A stretch of DNA of 64,000 bases, from positions 62,001 through 126,000 of the forward strand of contig JAHHHN010000015.1 of the NCBI GenBank assembly GCA_019359325.1, given 5' to 3'. The translations under genes and the position numbers were made by a program. Positions 17,010-25,515 of this stretch are shown here, piece after piece; position 1 is the first letter of the stretch; the number at the start of each line of letters is the position of its first letter. The notes under the pieces are model-generated. The model searched no databases. It was not told the origin of the DNA and was given only the letters and a program-made list of their open reading frames with translations. This stretch comes from Mojavia pulchra JT2-VF2 (GTDB lineage Bacteria > Cyanobacteriota > Cyanobacteriia > Cyanobacteriales > Nostocaceae).

Positions 17010-19244
17010 ATGTCCCATCCTCTCCACGTCGCCTTCATCTGGCATCAACATCAGCCGCTGTACAAATCCCCTGGCAGCGGCGTTTCACTGTCATCTAGCC
17101 AAAAGTACCGCCTACCTTGGGTTCGGTTGCATGGCACTAAGGATTATCTGGATTTGGTATTACTTTTAGAGCGGTATCCTAAGTTACACCAAACAGTGAA
17201 TTTAGTACCATCTTTAATATTGCAACTAGAAGATTACATTGCTGGCACGGCTTTTGACCCTTATCTCACAGCTAGTTTGACGCCAGTTGAACAACTCGAT
17301 CAACAACAGCGGGAATTTATAGTTCAACATTTTTTTGATGCTAATCACCACACTCTGATTGACCCCCATCCCCGCTATGCTGAGTTGTATACCCAAAGGC
17401 AAGAACGAGGACAAGCTTGGTGCTTGGCGAATTGGCAACTGCAAGATTACAGTGATTTGTTAGCTTGGCACAATCTGGCGTGGATTGATCCGCTGTTTTG
17501 GGATGACCCAGAAATTGCCACTTGGTTAAAGCAGGGTCGAAACTTTACTTTAAGCGATCGCCAGCGCATTTATTCCAAACAGCGAGAAATCATCAGCCGC
17601 ATCATCCCTCAACATCGGAAAATGCAAGCGGCAGGGCAGCTAGAAGTCACAACGACACCTTATACTCACCCAATTCTGCCCTTGCTAGCCGATACCAATT
17701 CCGGCAGGGTTGCTGTACCAAATATGACGCTGCCTAAGCAGCGCTTTCAGTGGGCAGAAGATATTCCTCGCCACTTGTACAAAGCTTGGGAGTTATATAA
17801 AGAACGTTTTGGGCAGGAACCACGGGGTTTGTGGCCTTCCGAGCAATCTGTTAGCCCAGAGATATTACCGTATATAATTAAACAAGGATTTCAGTGGATT
17901 TGTTCAGATGAAGCTGTCTTAGGTTGGACGCTGAAACACTTTTTCCACCGCGATGGGGCGGGGAATGTACAAGAACCAGAATTACTATATCAACCGTATC
18001 GCTTAGAAACCCCAGCAGGTGATTTGGCAATTGTCTTCCGCGACCATAGACTATCAGACTTGATTGGCTTTACCTACGGAGCAATGCCACCGAAAAAGGC
18101 AGTAGCAGACTTGGTGGGACATTTGCAAGCGATCGCTAAAATGCAAAGAGATAGCCACAGTCAACAACCTTGGTTAGTTACCATTGCCTTAGATGGAGAG
18201 AATTGCTGGGAATTTTATCCCCAAGATGGCAAACCCTTTCTAGAAGCTTTGTATCAAACCCTGAGCAACGAACCTCACCTAAAACTCGTCACTGTCTCAG
18301 AATTTCTCGAACAATTCCCGCCCACAGCAACCATTCCTGGCAACCAACTGCATAGCGGTTCTTGGGTAGATGGCAGCTTTACCACCTGGATTGGTGACCC
18401 CGCTAAAAACCGTGCTTGGGACTACCTCACACAAGCCAGGATCACCTTAGCAAATCACCCAGAAGCCACAGAAGAAAATAATCCCGAAGCATGGGAAGCT
18501 TTGTATGCCGCAGAGGGTTCCGACTGGTTCTGGTGGTTTGGCGAAGGGCATTCCTCAAATCAGGATGCCATTTTTGACCAGTTGTTTCGGGAACATCTTT
18601 ATGGTATATACAGAGCCTTAAATGAACCTATACCGTCTTATCTCAAACAACCAGTAGAGGTTCACGCATCACGAGCAGACCATACCCCAGAAGGGTTTAT
18701 CCATCCCATTATTGATGGTAAGGGTGATGAGCAGGACTGGGATAAAGCTGGACGCTTAGAAATAGGCGGCGCACGGGGAACAATGCACAGCAGCAGCGTC
18801 ATCCAGCGACTTTGGTATGGAGTAGATCACCTAAATTTCTATTTACGGGTGGACTTTAAAAGTGGCGTTGCGCCAGGGCGGGATTTACCAGCAGAGTTGA
18901 ATTTGCTGTGGTTCTATCCAAACAAAACTATGATCAATAGCCCAGTTCCCTTAGCGGAGGTGCCAGATATAGCGCCGATGAATTATCTGTTTCACCACCA
19001 TTTAGAAATTAATTTACTCACGCAATCGATTCAGTTTCGAGAAGCTGGCGATAATTTTCAATGGCATCCGCGTGTCAGCCGCGCTCAAGTAGCTCTGGAC
19101 AATTGTTTAGAGATAGCAGTGCCATGGGCCGATTTACAAGTTCCACCAGATTATCCCTTGCGCTTGATTTTTGTCTTATCGGATGAAGGACGTTTCTGCA
19201 ACTATTTGCCGGAAAATGCTTTGATTCCAATTGAAGTACCTTAA
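17010..19244 (+). CDS. GH57 glycoside hydrolase (amylase/pullulanase type)
   Basis: 744 residues. It opens with the family signature HVAFIWHQHQPLY (H12, H14). The nucleophile Glu is in GLWPSEQSVSP (about residue 275) and the acid/base Asp in IALDGENCWEFYP (about 395); both are intact. The C-terminal third (from about 560) is a beta-rich domain (FYLRVDFKSG, then DNCLEIAVPWADLQVP) like the extra domain of GH57 amylopullulanases. It should hydrolyse alpha-1,4 or alpha-1,6 glucan, probably glycogen, in the cytoplasm, since no signal peptide is present. The STRR tract runs up to its ATG, leaving no recognisable ribosome site. Confidence 0.92.
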   Translation: MSHPLHVAFIWHQHQPLYKSPGSGVSLSSSQKYRLPWVRLHGTKDYLDLVLLLERYPKLHQTVNLVPSLILQLEDYIAGTAFDPYLTASLTPVEQLDQQQREFIVQHFFDANHHTLIDPHPRYAELYTQRQERGQAWCLANWQLQDYSDLLAWHNLAWIDPLFWDDPEIATWLKQGRNFTLSDRQRIYSKQREIISRIIPQHRKMQAAGQLEVTTTPYTHPILPLLADTNSGRVAVPNMTLPKQRFQWAEDIPRHLYKAWELYKERFGQEPRGLWPSEQSVSPEILPYIIKQGFQWICSDEAVLGWTLKHFFHRDGAGNVQEPELLYQPYRLETPAGDLAIVFRDHRLSDLIGFTYGAMPPKKAVADLVGHLQAIAKMQRDSHSQQPWLVTIALDGENCWEFYPQDGKPFLEALYQTLSNEPHLKLVTVSEFLEQFPPTATIPGNQLHSGSWVDGSFTTWIGDPAKNRAWDYLTQARITLANHPEATEENNPEAWEALYAAEGSDWFWWFGEGHSSNQDAIFDQLFREHLYGIYRALNEPIPSYLKQPVEVHASRADHTPEGFIHPIIDGKGDEQDWDKAGRLEIGGARGTMHSSSVIQRLWYGVDHLNFYLRVDFKSGVAPGRDLPAELNLLWFYPNKTMINSPVPLAEVPDIAPMNYLFHHHLEINLLTQSIQFREAGDNFQWHPRVSRAQVALDNCLEIAVPWADLQVPPDYPLRLIFVLSDEGRFCNYLPENALIPIEVP

Positions 19245-19450
19245 TAAGAATGGAGGTTCACTCAGTGGAGTAATCCACTGAGTTTAATTGCTTCTTCATA
19301 CTTGTATTTTTCCGATAATTTATAGAGAGTGATTTTCTCTGGCTTTTTAAATTTTTTATTGAAAATTTTGCAAAGATATAGTAATTCTACTAGCGTCAAG
19401 GCAGCTTTATCTTTAAATTAAAGGTAATAAAGACTACCTGTTCTTGAGCG

Positions 19451-20497
19451 ATGAATCGATTTTCTCCACCAATAACGCATTATTCCGAGAGCATTTTGCA
19501 GCAAACTCGGCTTGGTCGGATGTGCGGTTCTCAAGAGCTATTTCGCGATCGCTATAAAATTGTCAAAATTCTAGGTAGAGGTGGTTTTGGTATCACCTTC
19601 TTAGCCAAAAATGCTGTACTACCTGGCCAGCCCTTGTGTGTAATTAAGCAACTTTGCCCTAAGGTAACTAGTGCTAAAAGTTGGGAAAAGGCTTGCCAGC
19701 GCTTTGAAAAAGAAGCGAAAGCTTTGGGTCAACTAGGTAGTCATCCTCAAATTCCCATGCTCCTGGACTACTTTGAAGTTTATGGGGAATTTTACTTAGT
19801 TCAAGAATACATACGTGGTTACACTTTGGCGCGAGAAGTGAGACGAAATGGTCCCAAAAATGAAGTTACAGTTAAACAGTTTTTGCAAGAATTTCTACCA
19901 GTATTGCAGTATCTTCATCAACATCACGTCATTCATCGAGATATTAAGCCTCAAAACTTATTGCGCTGTGAGGACGACCAGCGATTTGTGCTGATCGATT
20001 TTGGCGCGGTGAAAGAGGAATTGATTAACGCTGGTGAAGACTCCAGCAATAAAAACGCTACTACTAATTTTGTCGGGACGATGGGCTTTGCACCACCTGA
20101 ACAGTTATCTTTACATCCAGTTTATGCAAGCGATATTTATGCTCTTGGTGTGACTTGTCTTTATTTGCTAACTGGTAAAGCACCTTTAGAATTTGAATAT
20201 GACCCGAATACTGGTGAGATATGTTGGCAAAAAGAGGTAAATGTGAGTGACACTTTTGCTAATATTTTGGGCAAAATGGTAAAAATTTCCTTAAGGGAGC
20301 GTTTTAAGACTGCTCATGATGTCATTAGGGCCTTGGAATTGGAAAACTATGTACCATCTTTGACTAACTGTTTAACTAACCAACCACTCAGAAGCAAAAA
20401 TCAGACAAAAGCAGAAGTTTCTCAAATCTACGTGTCACCTGTCAAAAGAACTGCGATCGCTATTCGCAAATGGAAAGAAAAACTCCAAAATAAATAG
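19451..20497 (+). CDS. Soluble Ser/Thr protein kinase
   Basis: 348 residues. After about 32 residues, a Hanks kinase domain runs to about 300: Gly loop GRGGFGIT (42-49), K66 in CVIKQL, HRDIKPQN with D164, DFG at 183-185, and APPEQ in the activation segment. There is no transmembrane helix and no WD40 or other sensor domain; the C-terminal 45 residues are basic (KRTAIAIRKWKEKL). It is closely related to the kinase domain of the next gene (same NxxLxP, LLTG and Y/ASD phrases) and probably arose with it. It is likely a cytoplasmic kinase, perhaps membrane-associated through the basic tail. Targets unknown. Confidence 0.93.
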   Translation: MNRFSPPITHYSESILQQTRLGRMCGSQELFRDRYKIVKILGRGGFGITFLAKNAVLPGQPLCVIKQLCPKVTSAKSWEKACQRFEKEAKALGQLGSHPQIPMLLDYFEVYGEFYLVQEYIRGYTLAREVRRNGPKNEVTVKQFLQEFLPVLQYLHQHHVIHRDIKPQNLLRCEDDQRFVLIDFGAVKEELINAGEDSSNKNATTNFVGTMGFAPPEQLSLHPVYASDIYALGVTCLYLLTGKAPLEFEYDPNTGEICWQKEVNVSDTFANILGKMVKISLRERFKTAHDVIRALELENYVPSLTNCLTNQPLRSKNQTKAEVSQIYVSPVKRTAIAIRKWKEKLQNK

Positions 20498-20904
20498 CCA
20501 TAGAGCAAATTGAACTAGTATTTACCTCAAGTATTAAATTAACAATTAACCAATCAAATTTTTCTATAATAAAATAACTAGTATGAATTTTAACTATAAA
20601 CTTTAGTATTCAATGTTACATATTTTTAGTGTTACTGTTATATAAGCAAATTTGCTAAATTCAGCAGTTTTAAAAGACTTTCAAATTAGATTAATATATA
20701 ATCGAGAAAATAATTCTTTGGCTCTTCAGGTTTTCCCTTAATTAGGAAAACTAGTTATAATCTACAAACGCTGACTATATTAAGTAATTCCCCATCCCCA
20801 GCACAGGGGTTTTCTACCAAATTTACGCAAGAGCCAATTTTAGAACAAGGGAAATGGCGGAGCAAACTTAGCATAAATTGTCATGCAGTCACGCCTGTCA
20901 GCTC
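20498..20904. other. Intergenic region with terminator-like hairpin
   Basis: AT-rich DNA. At 20796-20813 CCCC-AGCACA-GGGG is followed by TTTT, a short terminator-like hairpin on the plus strand. It could end the upstream kinase transcript or act as an attenuator for the kinase-WD40 gene. No gene seen. Confidence 0.45.
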
Positions 20905-22941
20905 ATGATCTGCTGCTTAAATCCCGATTGCCCTAATCCTCTAAATCCTGATGAAAATAAGTTTTGTCAAACTTGTAGCACTCCACTGATAGCACTTTTG
21001 AGAAATCGCTTCCGTGTTATTCGAGTGCTTTCAGATGAGGGAGGATTTGGCAGAACATATCTATCGCAAGATGTCGATAAACTACATGAACGCTGTGTTA
21101 TCAAACAATTAGCTCCAAAGTTCCAAGGAACTTGGTCGCAGAAGAAAGCGATGGAGTTATTTGCTGAAGAAGCAAAGCGACTGCAACAACTCGGAGAACA
21201 TCCGCAAATTCCCACTCTGTTGGCTTATTTTGAGCAAGATCACTGCTTGTATTTGGTGCAGCAGTTTATTAATGGGCAGAATTTGTTAAAGGAGTTGCAG
21301 CAACGCAAAACGTATAAGGATAGGGAAATTCAAGCAATTATGCTAGATTTATTACCTATCCTCAAATTCATTCACAATCGTGGAGTCATTCACCGAGATA
21401 TCAAGCCAGAAAATATTATCCGGCGTCACAGTGATGAACGATTAAGCTTAATAGATTTTGGCTCTTCAAAACAGTTATCGGCAAGAGTACAGAATAAAAG
21501 TGGCACCTCTATTGGTTCTCATGGTTATTCTCCAATTGAACAAATTAGAGATGGTAAAGCGTATCCAGCCAGTGATTTATTTGGTTTGGGGTCTACCTGC
21601 TTTCATCTGCTAACTGGAATTTCCCCCTTCCAGTTATGGATGGAACATGGATATGGATGGGTAGCTAATTGGCGACAATATTTGCGTAGTCCAATCAATG
21701 CTGAATTGGATCGAGTATTAGATAAACTGCTGCAAAAAGACATTCGCTATCGCTACCAATCAGCCGATGAAGTTATTAAAGACTTGTCTAAAAAACAACC
21801 ACTTCTACTGCCACCAGCTAGTAAATATGCTGAAAAAACAGCAATAAGTCAGACACAATATTTACCTAAAAAATACAATATCCTGCGAATTTTTATCTTG
21901 GTATCTGCTGTTACCTTGTTGTTAGGATTTAGTGAATCTTGGTATAAGCAATATCACCGTCTGCAAACTGGTTTATCTTCTCGTCTGAGTCAACCAAATA
22001 ATAGTTCCAGCAACAGTGAAGCAGTTCTGGGTCAGCAACCAAAAATTACTTTGAGAAAGGTTTCGTTAGCTAACACACTCAAAGGTCATGAAAACTCGGT
22101 TTTATCCGTTGCTATCAGCCCCGATGGACAGTTGCTTGCCAGCAATAGCGATCGCACAATCAAAGTGTGGAAACTAGCTACGGGAGAAGAAGTCTCCACC
22201 CTTAAGGGTCATTCCCAAAAAGTTAATGTCGTGGCTATCAGTCCAGATGGAAAAACCTTGGTGAGTGGTAGTGATGACGGTACGATCAAAGTCTGGAATT
22301 TGGCAACAGGTGAGGAAATTCGTACCCTATCGGGGCATTCCGACTCGATTCATGCCTTAGTCATCAGCCCAGATGGTAAGACCCTTGTTGATGGTAGTGA
22401 TGACAACACCATTAAAGTCTGGAATCTAAATACGGGGCGGCAAATCCGAACATTAGCAGGACATAAATTCTGGGTGCGGTCTATCGCCATTAGCCCCGAT
22501 GGTAAGACTCTTGCCAGTGGCAGTTTTGACAAAACTATTAAATTGTGGAATCTGTCCGAAGGATACCTAATTCGTACACTTTCGGGGGATGCGAAAACCA
22601 TAACATCGCTTGCCATCAGTCCCGACGGTAAAACTCTTGCCAGTGCTAGCCGCGATCGCACAATTAAATTGTGGAATTTGTTTAGTGGAGAACCAATTCG
22701 CACACTAGTAGGCCATGAAAACACAGTTACCTCCCTCACCATTAGTCCAGATGGTAAAACCCTTGCTAGTGGCAGCCGCGATCGCACGATCAAATTGTGG
22801 AATCTAACTAACGGAATAGAACTATTAAAACTAAGGGGGCATGACAACACGGTGACATGCGTTACCTTCAGTCTTGATGGTAAAAACCTAGTTAGTGGCA
22901 GCGAGGACAATACTATTAAGATTTGGCAGATATCTAGTTAA
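20905..22941 (+). CDS. Membrane Ser/Thr protein kinase with WD40 propeller
   Basis: The ATG at 20905 gives MICCLNPDCPNP, matching the start of the homologue at 519-2519, so it is preferred over a TTG nine codons upstream; 678 residues. Zinc-ribbon-like Cys at 3, 4, 9, 21 and 24; kinase domain about 36-300 with DEGGFGRT, K67, HRDIKPEN (D165) and DFG; one TM helix near 332-350 (LRIFILVSAVTLLLGF); seven WD40 repeats from about 380 to the end. The strand order is soluble kinase, this gene, then a kinase-less propeller, suggesting local duplication. Signal and substrate unknown. Confidence 0.93.
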   Translation: MICCLNPDCPNPLNPDENKFCQTCSTPLIALLRNRFRVIRVLSDEGGFGRTYLSQDVDKLHERCVIKQLAPKFQGTWSQKKAMELFAEEAKRLQQLGEHPQIPTLLAYFEQDHCLYLVQQFINGQNLLKELQQRKTYKDREIQAIMLDLLPILKFIHNRGVIHRDIKPENIIRRHSDERLSLIDFGSSKQLSARVQNKSGTSIGSHGYSPIEQIRDGKAYPASDLFGLGSTCFHLLTGISPFQLWMEHGYGWVANWRQYLRSPINAELDRVLDKLLQKDIRYRYQSADEVIKDLSKKQPLLLPPASKYAEKTAISQTQYLPKKYNILRIFILVSAVTLLLGFSESWYKQYHRLQTGLSSRLSQPNNSSSNSEAVLGQQPKITLRKVSLANTLKGHENSVLSVAISPDGQLLASNSDRTIKVWKLATGEEVSTLKGHSQKVNVVAISPDGKTLVSGSDDGTIKVWNLATGEEIRTLSGHSDSIHALVISPDGKTLVDGSDDNTIKVWNLNTGRQIRTLAGHKFWVRSIAISPDGKTLASGSFDKTIKLWNLSEGYLIRTLSGDAKTITSLAISPDGKTLASASRDRTIKLWNLFSGEPIRTLVGHENTVTSLTISPDGKTLASGSRDRTIKLWNLTNGIELLKLRGHDNTVTCVTFSLDGKNLVSGSEDNTIKIWQISS

Positions 22942-23032
22942 TTAAAGTTTGGCAAACAATATAATCTGCTCTTAGTAAAGTGAGTAAAGATGAGTGTATC
23001 TAAACACTAGTCAAATACTCGCTATATTATGT

Positions 23033-23056
23033 TTAGCAGCACTCTAATGCTGCTAA
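23033..23056 (+). promoter_or_regulatory. Hairpin immediately upstream of a start codon
   Basis: Perfect nine-base arms TTAGCAGCA and TGCTGCTAA around a CTCTAA loop. The hairpin ends nine bases before the ATG at 23066, leaving the GGGAGA ribosome site just outside. It may affect translation or stability, or be a residual terminator for the upstream gene; no T-run follows. Confidence 0.45.
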
Positions 23057-23065
23057 TGGGAGATT

Positions 23066-24127
23066 ATGATGTCTGTGAATATAACTGACTCAAAAATTAA
23101 AGTTTTAACGGCTACAGTTTTTCTCATGTTGGGAATTGGGGGAGTTTGGTATTGGCAATCTTCTCTAGCCGCGAACAATGCAGCCTCTACCCCCAGTAGC
23201 CTTCTAGTATCTGATGCCTTCACCATCAAGGGTTATTCTGGCTCATTTAGGGTTGTATCCATTAGCCCAGATGGGAATACCCTTGCCAGCGTGAATACAG
23301 ATAATACTATCAAGCTGTGGGATCTAACTACCAAACAAGAACTTCGCACCTTAGTTGGGCATAGTGGTTGGGTTAATTCTATTGCCTTTAGCCCAGATGG
23401 GAATACTCTTGCCAGTGGTAGTACAGATAAAACTATCAAATTGTGGAATTTGGCTACTGGAGAGCAAATTCGTACTCTCAAAGCACATAAACTCTCGGTT
23501 CAGTCTGTGGCGTTCAGCCCTGATGGTAAAACGCTAGCTAGTGGCAGTTGGGATCAAACAATCAAACTTTGGAATTCTGCTACCGGAAAACTTATACGTA
23601 CCCTCGAAGGGAATTGTGACGTAGTTAATTCCGTAGCTTTCAGCCCAGATGGAAATACTCTTGCCAGTGGGAATCATTTTGAGAGGAACATCAAAATTTG
23701 GGATCTGGCTACCGACAAGGTACAACGTATTCTTACAGGCCATGCCGATGTAGTTTATTCTGTCGCCTTCAGTCCAGATGGCATAAACCTTGCTAGTGGT
23801 AGTTGGGATGGCACTGTTAAACTATGGAATTTTAGTACAGGAAGAGAAATCAGTACCCTTAAAGGAGACGCTAAAAGAGTTTGGTCTGTAGCCTTCAGTC
23901 CAGATGGCACAACCCTTGCCAGTGGTGGTTGGGATGGCACTATTAAATTGTGGAATCTACCTCTAGCAAAGGAAATCCGCACTTTAATAGGACATTCCAG
24001 CAGGGTTTGGTCTGTTGCCTTCAGTCCTAATGGTAAAACTCTTGTTAGTGCTAGTAAAGACAAGACTATGAAAATTTGGCAAGTGTCGCCATGGGGGTCG
24101 GTAGATGGGCAGAATAATTTGCTGTAA
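23066..24127 (+). CDS. Membrane-anchored seven-bladed WD40 protein lacking a kinase domain
   Basis: 353 residues. An N-terminal TM helix (about 12-28, VFLMLGIGGVWYWQSS) closely resembles the TM of the kinase-WD40 protein at 519-2519 (FLLGLGGVWYLQS). Seven WD40 repeats follow (about 52-345), many with AFSPDG and LASGS...TIKLWN. So the gene equals the membrane-to-C-terminal part of a kinase-WD40 receptor without the zinc ribbon and kinase. It is intact with its own ATG and ribosome site, so it is probably functional rather than a fragment, perhaps a decoy or partner propeller outside the cytoplasm. It lies 124 bases after its kinase-bearing relative, on the same strand. Confidence 0.9.
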   Translation: MMSVNITDSKIKVLTATVFLMLGIGGVWYWQSSLAANNAASTPSSLLVSDAFTIKGYSGSFRVVSISPDGNTLASVNTDNTIKLWDLTTKQELRTLVGHSGWVNSIAFSPDGNTLASGSTDKTIKLWNLATGEQIRTLKAHKLSVQSVAFSPDGKTLASGSWDQTIKLWNSATGKLIRTLEGNCDVVNSVAFSPDGNTLASGNHFERNIKIWDLATDKVQRILTGHADVVYSVAFSPDGINLASGSWDGTVKLWNFSTGREISTLKGDAKRVWSVAFSPDGTTLASGGWDGTIKLWNLPLAKEIRTLIGHSSRVWSVAFSPNGKTLVSASKDKTMKIWQVSPWGSVDGQNNLL

Positions 24128-24422
24128 AAGAAGCAATTATTATAACCACTATGATTTACGCTCCAAAGCACCACAGCCGCGAGTAAAACCCACAAACCTA
24201 CTTTCTAAGATAATTTCCTGTTTAATAACTTGTATCGCCTCATAGAATTGACACTCCCACGGCTTCAAGTCCGGGGATTCTTCTTTCATCCAGTTAACTT
24301 ATCTAGAAGAGTTTCCTCATCTAGATAGAGGTGTTCTGTTTTTTCATGCCGTCCTTGTAGGCAATTGCCTGTGGGGTTTTAGCTTGAAAGTACAACCAAT
24401 TAAAATTTTCGTAATAAAGTAG
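24128..24422. other. Intergenic region with IS605-like end remnant
   Basis: No gene. At 24250-24282 the words GACACTCCCACGG, CTTCAAG, CCGGGGATTC form an imperfect hairpin that strongly resembles the subterminal hairpin found after tnpB in cyanobacterial IS200/IS605-type elements. No transposase or tnpB remnant was found around it. Further on, TCTAGATAGAGGTGTTCTG and GTGGGGTTTTAGCTTG have no recognised role. Confidence 0.4.
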
Positions 24423-24577
24423 GACTTACGCACTGAAGTCTGAAACCCTGATCCCCCCTAACCCCCCTTAAAAAAGGGGGAACGTCTAAAGCCACGCCAC
24501 TGAGGGAGTCGGGGAACCCGCAAGGGCGCAGGGCTGCCCCTTTTTAAGGGGGTTGGGGGATCTGAGTGCGTAAGTTC
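24423..24577. mobile_element. MITE-like element with nested repeat core
   Basis: Terminal inverted repeats GGACTTACGCACT (24422-24434) and AGTGCGTAAGTTC (24565-24577) bound about 155 bases with no ORF. Just inside, GATCCCCCCTAACCCCCCTT near the left end pairs with AAGGGGGTTGGGGGATC at the right. The centre (about 24482-24536) is a separate GC-rich repeat with GGGGAACCCGCAAGGGCG. The same GATCCCCCC...AAGGGGG core lies inside a different terminal repeat at 48379-48502. Confidence 0.6.
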
Positions 24578-24699
24578 TAATAAAGGTGAGATATCGAGAA
24601 TAATTTCATGCCAAGTATATGAATTTACGTAAAATCTCGCTAAAAACTTCATTGAATTGATGAGAGATTAATCATGAAATTCTTTAAGGAGTACTGGTA

Positions 24700-24984
24700 G
24701 TGGATCAGATTCAATTAACTTTAGGTATTAGTTATCTACTAATGACATCCTATTTTTTTTGTAATTGGTTAATATTTTCCCTACGTCATCCTACTTCTTC
24801 TCCAGAAGATAAATTTTTATCTTTTGTGATGTTTTTAATAACAATTATATTTTGGCCGCTAACGATTCCAATATCTTGTATAAAAATGTTAAAGCAACGC
24901 AAACTTGAGTTGAGCAGTGTAATTCCTATCCTTTTGGTAATGTTTGCCTTTAGCATTTCATATTATATGTTTCATAGTTTCTAA
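24700..24984 (+). CDS. Small three-helix membrane protein
   Basis: 94 residues from a GTG start (24700) preceded by AAGGAG eight bases upstream, which decides the start. Three hydrophobic segments are visible: ISYLLMTSYFFCNWLIFSL, FLSFVMFLITIIFWPLTIPI and VIPILLVMFAFSISYYMF, separated by short charged loops. No known domain. It resembles other small, poorly conserved cyanobacterial membrane proteins. No operon partner; the flanks are repeat-rich. Confidence 0.6.
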   Translation: MDQIQLTLGISYLLMTSYFFCNWLIFSLRHPTSSPEDKFLSFVMFLITIIFWPLTIPISCIKMLKQRKLELSSVIPILLVMFAFSISYYMFHSF

Positions 24985-25352
24985 TTTATCTGCAATAGCA
25001 GAACTCTTTTATTACAGTTACTATGATTTAAAACTGCCCTTACGCTTCACAATTGGGTAAGTTGAGTTCATCTTCTCGGAAAGTTAAACATTCTATCGGT
25101 GCTTGGGTATTAGCTATTCTACATTGAGTTTGCATAAGTTAGCGGCTAGAAAGGTTGCCAATGCAGTGTTTTCAATTTTGAATTACTTACCTTGTTTGTG
25201 TAAATCAAGGGAAATTGCAGAGATTGTCGCTTTTTATTTTGTAAAGCTTTGCCAGCGCTTGGTACAGGGTTTCAGCACCACCTGATATTTACTACCTACT
25301 TCAGTATTAGTACTTCTGCTATGTTCCCTTGATTACTTCCTTAACAATTCCT

Positions 25353-25375
25353 GCACTACCGGACGGTGCTTTTTT
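25353..25375 (+). terminator. Terminator-like hairpin with T-run
   Basis: GCAC, a nine-base loop containing CCGG, then GTGC and six T's. The stem is short, so strength is uncertain; it could shield the phosphatase from upstream read-through. Confidence 0.45.
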
Positions 25376-25435
25376 AGGATATCTATGATTGATTTACAAC
25401 ACATTTAGTCAAACTATAGTGTTTTCTTAACCTTT

Positions 25436-25466
25436 AAATGGGTTTTATCTTAACAAACCGCAATTA
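25436..25466 (+). promoter_or_regulatory. Candidate Pho-box half-sites before the phosphatase
   Basis: CTTAACCT at 25436-25443 exactly matches the PhoB/SphR consensus unit used in cyanobacteria, and CTTAACAA follows at 25459-25466, 23 bases on. Consensus sites are three units spaced 11 bases apart; here the middle unit is poor. The position, 50-80 bases before the ATG of an alkaline-phosphatase-family gene, supports phosphate control (inference). Confidence 0.4.
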
Positions 25467-25515
25467 AATTTTGCATGAAGATAGTTCGCAAAAACCTAAC
25501 TGGTTGAGAGGTTTT

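Larger units (their letters stand above)
24985..25515. other. Intergenic region upstream of the double phosphatase
   Basis: AT-rich. A 60-codon stretch from a TTG at 25103 is open but has poor start signals and is not called. A terminator-like GCAC...GTGC hairpin followed by TTTTTT lies at 25353-25375. Downstream are the candidate Pho box half-sites and the AGAGG ribosome site of the phosphatase. Confidence 0.5.

Noticed and set aside
22350-22910. Minus-strand frame of 186 codons in the kinase-WD40 gene
   Set aside because: Shadow of the periodic WD40 repeats in another frame.
25103-25285. 60-codon plus-strand frame starting with TTG
   Set aside because: No ribosome site, no recognisable motif, lies in AT-rich repeat-bearing DNA.
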